From Ardenticatenaceae bacterium (GTDB taxonomy: Bacteria > Chloroflexota > Anaerolineae > Promineifilales > Promineifilaceae): a stretch of DNA of 64,000 nucleotides. The DNA is taken from positions 434,001 to 498,000 of the forward strand of contig JACKBS010000008.1 of the NCBI GenBank assembly GCA_020634435.1, in the 5' to 3' direction. The position numbers and the translations under genes were made by a program. The notes below the pieces were generated by a model. The model did not search any database and was not told the DNA's origin. It saw nothing but the letters and a program-made list of their open reading frames with translations. Of the stretch, positions 40,601-48,275 are shown one piece after another (the stretch's first letter is position 1; each line of letters starts with the position of its first letter).

Positions 40601-41329
40601 ATGTCTTTAACACAACAACGACGAGCCATTTATCATTTGCTGGATGAGACTAATCCAGCCGACGGCATGGCGGCTTATTTTGCTTTTTACCATCCTGATA
40701 ACCGCACCATTTTACGGCCGTATCCCTACACCGCCATCCGAGCCGAGGGGTATGTCGCCTTGTCACGCACGGGGATGGATTTGTTTCGGCCGTTTGTGAC
40801 GCTGCGCCTGCCCATCCACAACATGCAAACCAGCACCGAGGTGATTTATGAGGCGATTGATGTGGGCACGTCGGTCATCCTCAACAGTCCGTCCCGCTAT
40901 GCGCCCTTGCTGCACGCTTTGTTTGAGGTGGAGTCGGAAGAGCACTTGAGCCTGTATGTGTTACGGCCGTCTAACTTCCAGCCCATTGTCAATGTATTGG
41001 TGACTCAAGACAAAGCCCCGAATGGACTACCCCGCTTCTCGATTCGCGACCGAGAAAATGACGTTATCGGTGCGTCGGCCACGCTGAACTGGCAGTCGCC
41101 CACCTACGCCGAAATCGGCGTGACCACCAATCCCGGCTACCGGCGGCGTGGCTTTGGTCGCAGCGTGGTCTCAGCGATGGTGAACTATTTGCTGGAAAAC
41201 GGCCGTACGCCCCTTTACGTGGTTGCGCCAGGCAATGAAGCCTCCGTGCAGCTTGCCGAAAGCCTTGGCTTTACAGACAGCGGCGCACGTGAACTCATGA
41301 TCGAGGCTGTTCTCAAACCCCATCCCTAA
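40601..41329 (+). CDS. GNAT-family N-acetyltransferase
   Basis: This encodes 242 residues. The C-terminal GNAT domain shows motif A EIGVTTNPGYRRRGFGRSVVSAM (acetyl-CoA pyrophosphate loop) and motif B LYVVAPGNEASVQLAESLGF. The N-terminal 130 residues are less typical (a second degenerate GNAT-like half is possible: YVALSRTGMDLFRPFV). The substrate is unknown. ATG 40601 is the first ATG. Confidence 0.85.
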   Translation: MSLTQQRRAIYHLLDETNPADGMAAYFAFYHPDNRTILRPYPYTAIRAEGYVALSRTGMDLFRPFVTLRLPIHNMQTSTEVIYEAIDVGTSVILNSPSRYAPLLHALFEVESEEHLSLYVLRPSNFQPIVNVLVTQDKAPNGLPRFSIRDRENDVIGASATLNWQSPTYAEIGVTTNPGYRRRGFGRSVVSAMVNYLLENGRTPLYVVAPGNEASVQLAESLGFTDSGARELMIEAVLKPHP

Positions 41330-41480
41330 GGCTCCGACCAGACGCCGCATTCACCCCAAATTTCACGAGCTTTCACGCTCTATTCATAGACATCACCCTG
41401 CTTCAATGTTAATTTTTGTATCAGCATGAGCGGTACAGGAATTAAAGTAAGCGATGTATTGGTAATTTTTTGTTTGAGCA

Positions 41481-41520
41481 AAGCACCATAACCCCTTGCC
41501 GCTGGGGGCTGGTGCTTTTT
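41481..41520 (+). terminator. Terminator-like hairpin in front of the cold-shock gene
   Basis: AAGCACCA (41481-41488) and TGGTGCTT (41510-41517), with inner CCCC/GGGG, followed by a T-run. It is only 31 bases before the csp ATG, so it is either the terminator of the GNAT gene or a leader attenuator. Confidence 0.75.
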
Positions 41521-41550
41521 GCGTCTTATACTCAACGCGGAGGTAACGGA

Positions 41551-41784
41551 ATGAGTAAACAAACTGGTATGGTGAAATGGTTTAGTCGTTTGAAAGGGTA
41601 TGGTTTCATCAATCCCGACGATGGTGGGCAGGAAGTGTTTGTGCACTACTCCGCGATTGAGGGCGATGGATATCGTAACCTTTATGAGGGCGACAAAGTG
41701 GATTTTGAGCTGGTTGATAAAGGTCGTGGTCCGCAAGCCCAGAGCGTCACCGCCAAACGCAGCTTTAGCCCTTCAGAACAGTAA
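41551..41784 (+). CDS. Cold-shock protein (CspA family)
   Basis: This 77-residue OB-fold RNA chaperone has RNP1 KGYGFI and RNP2 VFVHYSAI, starting with GMVKWFSRLKGYGFI as in CspA. It carries a few extra C-terminal residues (KRSFSPSEQ). GGAGG lies 6 bases before ATG 41551. The hairpin upstream and a strong terminator downstream isolate it as a single-gene unit. Confidence 0.95.
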   Translation: MSKQTGMVKWFSRLKGYGFINPDDGGQEVFVHYSAIEGDGYRNLYEGDKVDFELVDKGRGPQAQSVTAKRSFSPSEQ

Positions 41785-41807
41785 GCCACAACCGATCTAA
41801 AAGACAG

Positions 41808-41853
41808 TCCCCCTGTTTGTATGCCTACCAGGCTACCAACAGGGGGATTTTTT
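41808..41853 (+). terminator. Terminator of the cold-shock gene
   Basis: TCCCCCTGTT (41808-41817) and AACAGGGGGA (41838-41847), followed by TTTTTTG. The A-run ahead and the facing gene suggest it may work both ways. Confidence 0.9.
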
Positions 41854-41871
41854 GTTTATTTGGGTGATTGC

Positions 41872-42252
41872 TTAACGGTCGCGTTTGTGTTCGTGATCGT
41901 CTTTGATGAGTAGGTTGATGACGCTGCTCACAACGCTGATAACCACAGCACCCAAAAAGGTGGCCCAGAACCCGGTTGAAGTAAGCCCTAAATCCCAAAT
42001 GCCAGACAGCCAGACGGTGATTGATAGCATGATCGTGTTGACCACCAGCACAAACAAGCCCAAAGTTAGAATGATAAATGGGCAGGTAAGCAGCAGCAGC
42101 AACGGCCGTACCAGCGCATTTACCAAACCAAACACAAAGGCCACAATCAGCAGCGAAGTGGTGGTGCCTTCGTAGTTAAGGCCCGGCACCAACTGTACCG
42201 CCGCCCAAATGGCCACTGCATTGACCACTAGACGAACTAAAAAGCGAATCAT
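41872..42252 (-). CDS. Phage-holin-4 family membrane protein (YvlD-like)
   Basis: This 126-residue protein has four hydrophobic helices in the pattern MIRFLVRLVVNAVAIWAAV, LLIVAFVFGLVNALVRPLL, LTCPFIILTLGLFVLVVN and FLGAVVISVVSSVINLLI. It matches PF04020 proteins (YvlD), widespread in bacteria and of unknown function despite the holin name. AAGGAGG eight bases before ATG 42252 gives strong translation. Confidence 0.88.
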   Translation of the reverse strand: MIRFLVRLVVNAVAIWAAVQLVPGLNYEGTTTSLLIVAFVFGLVNALVRPLLLLLTCPFIILTLGLFVLVVNTIMLSITVWLSGIWDLGLTSTGFWATFLGAVVISVVSSVINLLIKDDHEHKRDR

Positions 42253-42302
42253 GTTGAAAAACCTCCTTCACAAAACAGGTACAAAATGGGTCTTACCGAC
42301 TA

Positions 42303-42331
42303 TTTACCCGTTTTTATACCTTCTCTAAAAT
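42303..42331 (+). promoter_or_regulatory. Promoter giving a leaderless response-regulator mRNA
   Basis: TTTACC (42303-42308), 17-base spacer, TAAAAT (42326-42331), then AGGTCCT and ATG at 42339. The predicted transcript starts at the ATG. Confidence 0.65.
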
Positions 42332-42338
42332 AGGTCCT

Positions 42339-42728
42339 ATGACGACAAACTCGTTTAGCTCACGCTCCAAAATTTTAGTAGTTGATGATGAACACTCTCT
42401 GGTAAATCTGTGTCTGCTTATTTTGGAGCAGGCCGGTTACACAGTCCGCGGCGCTTTTAGCGGTAAGCAAGCCCTGCAAATGGTAGATGATGAAGTGCCT
42501 GATCTCATTTTGTTAGATGTGATGATGCCAGGCATGGATGGCATTGAGGTTTGTCGCCGTATTCGCCAGCTGATGCCGGAGCAACGGCCGTATATCCTCA
42601 TGTACACCGCCGATGACCGCCAAAACACCAAAACCGAGAGCATCAATGCCGGGGCTAATGATCTGATTTCCAAAGAAACCCCTATTTTTGACTTACCCCA
42701 AAAAATCCAAACTTACCTGAACTGCTAG
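42339..42728 (+). CDS. Single-domain response regulator (CheY-like)
   Basis: This encodes 129 residues. The receiver domain has acidic pair Asp16-Asp17 (ILVVDDE), phospho-acceptor Asp60 (LILLDVMMPGMDG), Thr90 (MYTADD) and Lys112 (LISKE). No output domain. It could take phosphate from an orphan kinase; two hybrid-free sensor kinases are in the window but neither is adjacent. Confidence 0.93.
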   Translation: MTTNSFSSRSKILVVDDEHSLVNLCLLILEQAGYTVRGAFSGKQALQMVDDEVPDLILLDVMMPGMDGIEVCRRIRQLMPEQRPYILMYTADDRQNTKTESINAGANDLISKETPIFDLPQKIQTYLNC

Positions 42729-42780
42729 CACTCGTTACGCAGCAAAGACAGCAAAAGTAGCAGCTGTTTTGACGCCAGCC

Positions 42781-43959
42781 CTATAGCTTTGTTAAAAACG
42801 TTTGCGCCAGGGCACTGTTTTCCTTCATCCTCTTCACCAAAAAATCGACCAAAATTGGAAACCGCATAAAGGTGCGCTGCATCCAGAATGAATTGCGCAT
42901 GCTGGTCCACATATGCTCGTGGCACAGACTTTCGTAAACCTGCATTTGTGCTCGCGAAACGTTGTTGGTTTTGAGGGCATCATCGGCGACCTGGGCCGCC
43001 AGTTCAGCAGACACTAACCCATTGTGAATACCGCCACCCGTCAGCGGGTTGATAAATCCGGCCGCGTCACCCACCAGCAGCGCGCCGTCGAAAACGTGCT
43101 GCATGTGCTGCTGTGAACCAAAGTTGAGCTGCCAGGTGGCCATATCGCGCAGCTGCCCGCCGCGCAGTAACCGCTTTTTGATGACCGGCATTTCGAGGAA
43201 ATCTCTGAGCATCTTTTCCAGGTTGTACTTTTTCTTGCGGAAAAAATCGAGGCGCATGCCCAGGCCGATGTTGGCCCGGTTTTGGCCAATCGGGAAAATC
43301 CAGGCGTAGCCGGGCAAAATATCTTTGTATAGGTAAAACTCTACTTCTTTGGGAATCTCTTCAATGTCTTCGATGTAGGCGCGCAGGGCGACGGCTCGAT
43401 GGCTGTCCAGGTGCTGTGTGTTTTTAGGGCGCAAATTGCGGGCAATGACTGAAGTGACCCCATCCGCCCCGATAACCAGCTTAGCGTGCATCTCTTTAAC
43501 GCTGCCATTTGCCTGCGCGCGCACGCCCACGACACGGCCGTTTTCCACCAGCGGTTCTTTGGCCTGTGCCTGGCAAAATTCAGCACCAGAAGCAACCGCA
43601 TGGGCCTGAATCAGCGCATCGAAGTAAATGCGCGGCGCGACGTAGGAATCGGCACCATGTGCGCCGTGGTTAAATTTAGCGTGCAGTTCATGGCCGCGCG
43701 GCGAGACGAGCATCATGCCCTCCAATGGGTACAGCTCGCCACGAGCTACTGATTTTTCGATCCTGTCGCGCATGCCCAGCCGCCACAGCAGTTCAACGGC
43801 CCCGGCCGGCACGGCATCACCACAGGTTTTGTCGCGGGGGAATTGGTGGCGGTCTAGCAGCAGGACATCGTGCCCTTTTTGCGCCAGGAAGGCAGCTGTG
43901 GCGGACCCACTGGGGCCAGCGCCAACGACAATGACATCACGCTCAGTCACAGAACTCAT
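42781..43959 (-). CDS. Geranylgeranyl-reductase-family FAD oxidoreductase
   Basis: This 392-residue flavoprotein has GxGxxG (VIVVGAGPSGSATAAFLAQKG), DRHQFPRDKTCGDAV (the conserved P-R-x-K-x-C-G), IGADGVTSVIARNL and DAAGFINPLTGGGIHNGLVSA (second FAD motif). This is the ChlP/Ggr-type family that reduces isoprenoid chains of lipids or quinones, or hydroxylases of related fold. AGGAG precedes ATG 43959. Confidence 0.9.
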   Translation of the reverse strand: MSSVTERDVIVVGAGPSGSATAAFLAQKGHDVLLLDRHQFPRDKTCGDAVPAGAVELLWRLGMRDRIEKSVARGELYPLEGMMLVSPRGHELHAKFNHGAHGADSYVAPRIYFDALIQAHAVASGAEFCQAQAKEPLVENGRVVGVRAQANGSVKEMHAKLVIGADGVTSVIARNLRPKNTQHLDSHRAVALRAYIEDIEEIPKEVEFYLYKDILPGYAWIFPIGQNRANIGLGMRLDFFRKKKYNLEKMLRDFLEMPVIKKRLLRGGQLRDMATWQLNFGSQQHMQHVFDGALLVGDAAGFINPLTGGGIHNGLVSAELAAQVADDALKTNNVSRAQMQVYESLCHEHMWTSMRNSFWMQRTFMRFPILVDFLVKRMKENSALAQTFLTKL

Positions 43960-44087
43960 TTTGCTCCTTTCTCCTACGTGGTCGGGCCGAAGCTGGTGTT
44001 TGGTAGCAAAAGACAGCCAGCCACGCGCACCGGGTGTTCCGCGTGGTGTTACTTCTCACGCTTTATGTTGGATTTTGTCTCTGGGTA

Positions 44088-44555
44088 TTATAACCCTTCA
44101 CGCTGGCGGATGGTTTCCAGGAGTCCCTGGCAGCCATCGGTGACGAGCTGATAGACGGTTTCAAAATTGTTGGTGTAATAGGGGTCGGGGACATCGGTTA
44201 CGGCCGTTTGCTTGGAAAAATCCAGCAGGCGGTACTGGTTGGTGTGGCCGCCAAACTCGCGGCGCAAATCGTTGCTGTTGCTCTGGTCCATGACAATGAC
44301 GTAGGTATGCGGATCGGCCATGTCTTGCCGGGTAACTTGCCGCGCACGGCCGTTGTAGGCAATGCCATGCTCCGTCAGAATGCGCCGCGTGCCGGGGTGC
44401 GCCTTCTCGCCAACGTGCCAGCTGCCCGTTCCGGCCGAGTCGATGCGGAAATGGTCCGTCAGGCCTGCTTCGTCTACCAGGTTTTGGAACACAGCCTCCG
44501 CCATTGGCGAGCGGCAAATATTGCCCAGGCAAACAAAAAGCACGTTGATAGTCAT
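44088..44555 (-). CDS. Low-molecular-weight protein tyrosine phosphatase
   Basis: This 155-residue phosphatase has the N-terminal P-loop VCLGNICRSP (Cys9-x5-Arg15) and general acid DPYYTNNF near the end. GSWHVGEKAHPGTRRIL is typical. It dephosphorylates Tyr or arginine residues on proteins. GGAG precedes ATG 44555. Confidence 0.95.
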   Translation of the reverse strand: MTINVLFVCLGNICRSPMAEAVFQNLVDEAGLTDHFRIDSAGTGSWHVGEKAHPGTRRILTEHGIAYNGRARQVTRQDMADPHTYVIVMDQSNSNDLRREFGGHTNQYRLLDFSKQTAVTDVPDPYYTNNFETVYQLVTDGCQGLLETIRQREGL

Positions 44556-44612
44556 GGCATCTCCTTCTTTTAGTCGGTAAATTGTTCTCTTTAAAGAATA
44601 CCGAAGACCGCT

Positions 44613-46841
44613 CTACCAGCGCTGGCGATGCGCCTCCACCACGTTGGGCAGCGATTCCAGCTTTTGCAGCAGCCAATTTAGCTGATCCAGGCTGTTCACC
44701 TCGACCACCAGCGAAATGGTCATGATGTTGCCGATAGAGGTGGTTTTGGTTTTGGGCGTGTTGATTTTTTGCCCGCGCAAAATGGAGACGATTTCCTCGA
44801 TGATGTTGGGCCGTCGGTACGCTTTGAGCACAATTGGGATGGGGTAAACGGCCGAATCGTCGCCCCACTCCACGGTAATCAATCGCTCTGGCTCGGATGT
44901 GTTTTTTACCTGCACACAGTCCGTGCGGTGGATGGTGACACCCTGGCCGCGGGTGATGAAGCCGGTAATCGGTTCTGGCGGGATGGGCTGGCAGCATTTG
45001 GCCATGCGCGTGTGCAGCCCGCTGACGCCGTTGATGGTGAGCCCTTGCTTTTTGGGTGGCTGTTGCAGGAGCAACGGCCGTAATTCATCATCTGGGTGTA
45101 GGTTTTTTTCCATCAGGGCAATCGCCCCGCTGATCTGGCGGCTCTGGATGTCGCCAAAGCCCACTTTGGCCAGGAACTGCTCTTCGTCGTCGAATTTGAG
45201 CGCTTTGGCGATGTCGGAAACCGTATGAACCTCGGCCAGACCCAGGCGACGCAGCTCGCGCTCAACCACTTCGCGCCCTTGCAGGATGTTTTGCTCGCGC
45301 TCCTGGTTGCGGAACCATTGGCGGATTTTGCTGCGGGTGCGGGCACTGCCCGTGTAACCCAGGCTGCCGTTCATCCAGTCGCGGCTAGGACCGCCCCGGT
45401 TGGTGGTGAGGATGGAGACTCGTTCGCCGGACTTTAGCACGTAATCCAGGCTCACCATCTTGCCGTTTACGCGTGCGCCCCGGCAGCGATGGCCCACCTC
45501 GGTGTGGATGGCGTAGGCAAAGTCGATGGGAGTGGACCCAGCGGGCAGATCAATCACATCTCCCTTGGGCGTGAAGACGTAAATGCGCTCGGCCAGAATT
45601 TCGTTTTCCAGCAGATCGTCGTCGTCTTCTTCGCGGGTATCGTCTTGCAAGCTGGCCAGGAGCTCACGCAGATTGTCGATGCGTTTGCGCACCGAACCAG
45701 CGATTTTGCCGCCTTCTTCTTTGTAGGCCCAGTGTGCCGCCACGCCACGTTCGGCTTCATCGTGCATGCGGCGGGTGCGAATTTGCACTTCCAGATTTTC
45801 ACCGGTTTGGGTGTCGATAACGGCCGTATGCAGCGATTGGTAGCCGTTGGCCTTTGGCGCGGCGATGTAATCATCAAACTCGCGGGGGATGGGCTGCCAC
45901 AGGCTGTGTACCAATCCCAATGCCTGGTAGCACAGATGGCGGTCGTGATCTTCTTTTTCCTTCACCGATTTTTTGTCGTAGCTCTCTTTATCAATCGGTT
46001 CCAAAATGACGCGTAGTGCCTGGATGTCGTAGATGTGGTCAAAATCGAGCCGTTTGCGCACCATTTTGCGGTAGATGGAGTAGATGTGTTTGGAGCGACC
46101 CGATACGTTTCCTTTGAGCCCATTTTCATGAATGGCGCGCTGCAATTTTTGTACCGCGTCGTCAATTTGCTCCATGCGCTCGGCGCGGCGGGCGGCCAAT
46201 TTGCTGGCAATCTCTTTGTATTGATCCGGCTGCAAATAGCGGAAGGCTAAATCTTCTAGCTCCCACTTGAGCTGCCAGATGCCCAGGCGGTTGGCTAGCG
46301 GCGCATAGATGTGCCGCGCCTCGTTGGCGATGATGTAGCGCTGCTCCTGAGGCAGATTGCTGGCCTTACGCAAATCTTGCAGGCAGTCGGCCATGCGTAT
46401 CAAAATGACGCGGATGTCGCCCTCGATGATCGAGAGGACAGCGCGGCGCACCAGTTCTAACGTCTGCCGGTCGGCTTCGGGGTCGCGGTGGCGCTGGTAT
46501 TGCGCTTCGCTGGCGTAGTCGTACAGGTGGTTCAGCCCTTCGATGAGGGCGGCTGGTTCTTCACCAAACTTTTTACGAATCGTTTGGATGGTTTGCTCGG
46601 TGTGGGGGAGGATGCTGTCGTGCAGCATGCTGGCCACCAGCGTGGGGGTGTCCACACCAAGCTGGCACATTGTTTGGGTAACGGCCAAATCGTGCTCAAT
46701 GTAAAGCTCGCCAGATTCTCGCTGACGGCCGTTGTGCACCTGACTGGCAAATTCGTAAGCTTGTTTTACCTGATTGGCCGATTGGCCATTGGGCAGGCTG
46801 TTTAATAGGTCAGTGATGGAGATCAGTGATATTTGGGTCAT
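44613..46841 (-). CDS. rel: RelA/SpoT homologue with degraded hydrolase site
   Basis: This 742-residue protein has the domains of long RSH enzymes: HD hydrolase (45-200), (p)ppGpp synthetase with FDDYIAAPKANGYQSLHT (about 335), TGS (FTPKGDVIDLPAGSTPIDFAYAIHTEVGHRC), helical/zinc-finger region (KCCQPIPPEPITGFITRGQG) and ACT at the C-terminus. In the HD site His50 and His74-Asp75 remain, but the Glu-Asp that follows in active hydrolases (HDVVEDT) is Leu78-Pro79. It probably makes but cannot degrade (p)ppGpp. ATG 46841 matches the family start. Confidence 0.92.
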   Translation of the reverse strand: MTQISLISITDLLNSLPNGQSANQVKQAYEFASQVHNGRQRESGELYIEHDLAVTQTMCQLGVDTPTLVASMLHDSILPHTEQTIQTIRKKFGEEPAALIEGLNHLYDYASEAQYQRHRDPEADRQTLELVRRAVLSIIEGDIRVILIRMADCLQDLRKASNLPQEQRYIIANEARHIYAPLANRLGIWQLKWELEDLAFRYLQPDQYKEIASKLAARRAERMEQIDDAVQKLQRAIHENGLKGNVSGRSKHIYSIYRKMVRKRLDFDHIYDIQALRVILEPIDKESYDKKSVKEKEDHDRHLCYQALGLVHSLWQPIPREFDDYIAAPKANGYQSLHTAVIDTQTGENLEVQIRTRRMHDEAERGVAAHWAYKEEGGKIAGSVRKRIDNLRELLASLQDDTREEDDDDLLENEILAERIYVFTPKGDVIDLPAGSTPIDFAYAIHTEVGHRCRGARVNGKMVSLDYVLKSGERVSILTTNRGGPSRDWMNGSLGYTGSARTRSKIRQWFRNQEREQNILQGREVVERELRRLGLAEVHTVSDIAKALKFDDEEQFLAKVGFGDIQSRQISGAIALMEKNLHPDDELRPLLLQQPPKKQGLTINGVSGLHTRMAKCCQPIPPEPITGFITRGQGVTIHRTDCVQVKNTSEPERLITVEWGDDSAVYPIPIVLKAYRRPNIIEEIVSILRGQKINTPKTKTTSIGNIMTISLVVEVNSLDQLNWLLQKLESLPNVVEAHRQRW

Positions 46842-46854
46842 GGTGGTACATGCA

Positions 46855-46925
46855 AAAAGGCGACTCCGTGGGGAGACGCCTGACTGCAAGTGGCCGAATG
46901 GCCCCTGATAAGGGGCCTTGGCTCA
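46855..46925 (-). promoter_or_regulatory. Two hairpins in the rel leader, the second terminator-like
   Basis: On the minus strand GGCCCC-TTATCA-GGGGCC is followed by AGGCGTCTCC-CCAC-GGAGTCGCCT and T5, ending 10 bases before the rel ATG. The second hairpin has the form of an intrinsic terminator within the leader. Confidence 0.65.
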
Positions 46926-47024
46926 ACGTTATGCGGTTACAGACTTAATTGTTTAACAGATGTAAAGGAATAGAACGTGACTGTAGTGTAAACGGCAATG
47001 CTGGCGAAACGGCCGTCTGTTTTA
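46926..47024. other. Spacer upstream of rel
   Basis: No gene was found. Probably holds the rel promoter on the minus strand, though no strong hexamers stand out. One ACGGCCGT lies near 47010. Confidence 0.5.
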
Positions 47025-47408
47025 TTACTCGTCAGCCTGGCTGGCTTCTTCTGTGCCATTGCTGACCTTGTTGTTCAGCTGTGACGCCTGTTCTTTTCCT
47101 TTATCCAGCACAATCCGCGCCTGTTCCTGCACACGTCCCCCAACATCTTGAACCTGTTGACGGGTGCTGCTAAGAGCGGAGCTGGCTTTTTCAAGATAGT
47201 CGTGGCTGTAGGAACCAGCCGTTTCGCGGACTTGCTGCACGCGAGCTCCACCGGATTGCAGCAGTTCGTTGCTCTTGTTGGCAATCTTGTTGCGGGTTTC
47301 TTCACCGGACTGTGGCGTTAAAATAAGGGCGGTGGCAGCGCCAACCAGTCCGCCGATGACAAAGCCGGCCAAAAATGCGCCGAGATCGTTTGAATTTTGC
47401 TCACTCAT
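47025..47408 (-). CDS. YtxH-domain protein
   Basis: This encodes 127 residues. A glycine-rich membrane helix (LGAFLAGFVIGGLVGAATALILTP, about 9-32) is followed by SGEETRNKI, the YtxH signature, and a long amphipathic helix rich in Q, S and A. YtxH proteins are small stress-related membrane proteins of unclear role. It is encoded 12 bases after the gene below. Confidence 0.88.
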   Translation of the reverse strand: MSEQNSNDLGAFLAGFVIGGLVGAATALILTPQSGEETRNKIANKSNELLQSGGARVQQVRETAGSYSHDYLEKASSALSSTRQQVQDVGGRVQEQARIVLDKGKEQASQLNNKVSNGTEEASQADE

Positions 47409-47420
47409 TTTTCTTTTCTC

Positions 47421-47879
47421 CTACCGGGGTATGTTATTGCGCGGGTTACCAAACAACGTCTTGATAGCGCGACGTAGACCCGCCATTTGCACGCGGGCTT
47501 CGGTTACCGGTTTCACTACGTTTTGGCTGACAAACGCGGTTGTTCCGCGAATGGTCCCAATTGTTTCATTCGTTTTTTCCATGATGGGCTTGATTTCAAA
47601 TTCCAGCATGTTGACCAGACGGACAATCATCAGCAGCATTAAAAGCAGGACAATACCAAACAGGCAAGATTCCAGGGCCAGGGCAATAAGCAAGATATCG
47701 CGGACGGCCTCAACGGTGGCGGCCTGGGTGCGCGCCAACCAGACAATGCCCCAGACAAAACCCACCAACAGGGCCAGGCCCAAAATAATGCCCAGGGTAA
47801 TGTAGATGGGCTTGACGGAAATCAGCTTTTTTCTTTCTGGCTGGCTGCCAGGGGTAGAGGTATATGTCGAACTTTCCAA
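47421..47879 (-). CDS. Two-span membrane protein, partner of YtxH
   Basis: This encodes 152 residues with two hydrophobic helices (IYITLGIILGLALLVGFVWGIVWL and ILLIALALESCLFGIVLLLMLLMIV) and a C-terminal amphipathic helix. It resembles DUF948-type proteins often paired with YtxH; assignment is loose. The start is TTG 47879 (GGAG about 14 bases upstream); no ATG exists in this frame ahead of the first helix. Confidence 0.7.
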   Translation of the reverse strand: MESSTYTSTPGSQPERKKLISVKPIYITLGIILGLALLVGFVWGIVWLARTQAATVEAVRDILLIALALESCLFGIVLLLMLLMIVRLVNMLEFEIKPIMEKTNETIGTIRGTTAFVSQNVVKPVTEARVQMAGLRRAIKTLFGNPRNNIPR

Positions 47880-47993
47880 GGGTGGTTGTTCTGCTCCTGA
47901 TTTGTGTTGCTAATGGAAAAAATCAAGGCAAGTATAACATTAAAATAACCCTGCTTCAAAGCAAGCAAGATATATTGTGGGCATACTCAATGA

Positions 47994-48275
47994 TTACTCA
48001 GGGTCGGCAACGGCCGTATCGCCCGCCAACCACTTACTGAGGATGAGGGCAATCCAGGCCCCCACGCTGCCGCTGAACAGCTGCAACGCGCCGAGGCGCA
48101 GCCAGTTGAGGTTGATCAGGTCGCCGATAAAGTGGCCAATGGCAAAGCCAATCCAGGCGGCCGCCAGGTAGAGGATGATGCGCCGGGCTGGCCCGCCGAC
48201 GAGCACGTGGAAGCCTGCGCCGTAGGCAGTGGCCAGCAAAAAACCGAGGATGAGTCCAGAAGCAGCAACGGTCAT
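47994..48275 (-). CDS. Small membrane protein after mnmA
   Basis: This 93-residue protein has three hydrophobic helices (SGLILGFLLATAYGAGFHVLV, IILYLAAAWIGFAIGHFIGDLI and LFSGSVGAWIALILSKWL). ATG 48275 overlaps the mnmA stop as ATGA, so translation is coupled. I do not recognise the family. A longer frame starting at 48458 would lie inside mnmA and is rejected. Confidence 0.8.
   Translation of the reverse strand: MTVAASGLILGFLLATAYGAGFHVLVGGPARRIILYLAAAWIGFAIGHFIGDLINLNWLRLGALQLFSGSVGAWIALILSKWLAGDTAVADPE

Noticed and set aside
41380..41736. 118-residue minus-strand frame over the cold-shock gene
   Set aside because: Antisense to a canonical csp and crosses its leader hairpin.
44161..44997. 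278-residue minus-strand frame spanning the phosphatase and the rel end
   Set aside because: It overlaps two well-supported genes in another frame and has Pro/Arg/His-rich shadow composition.
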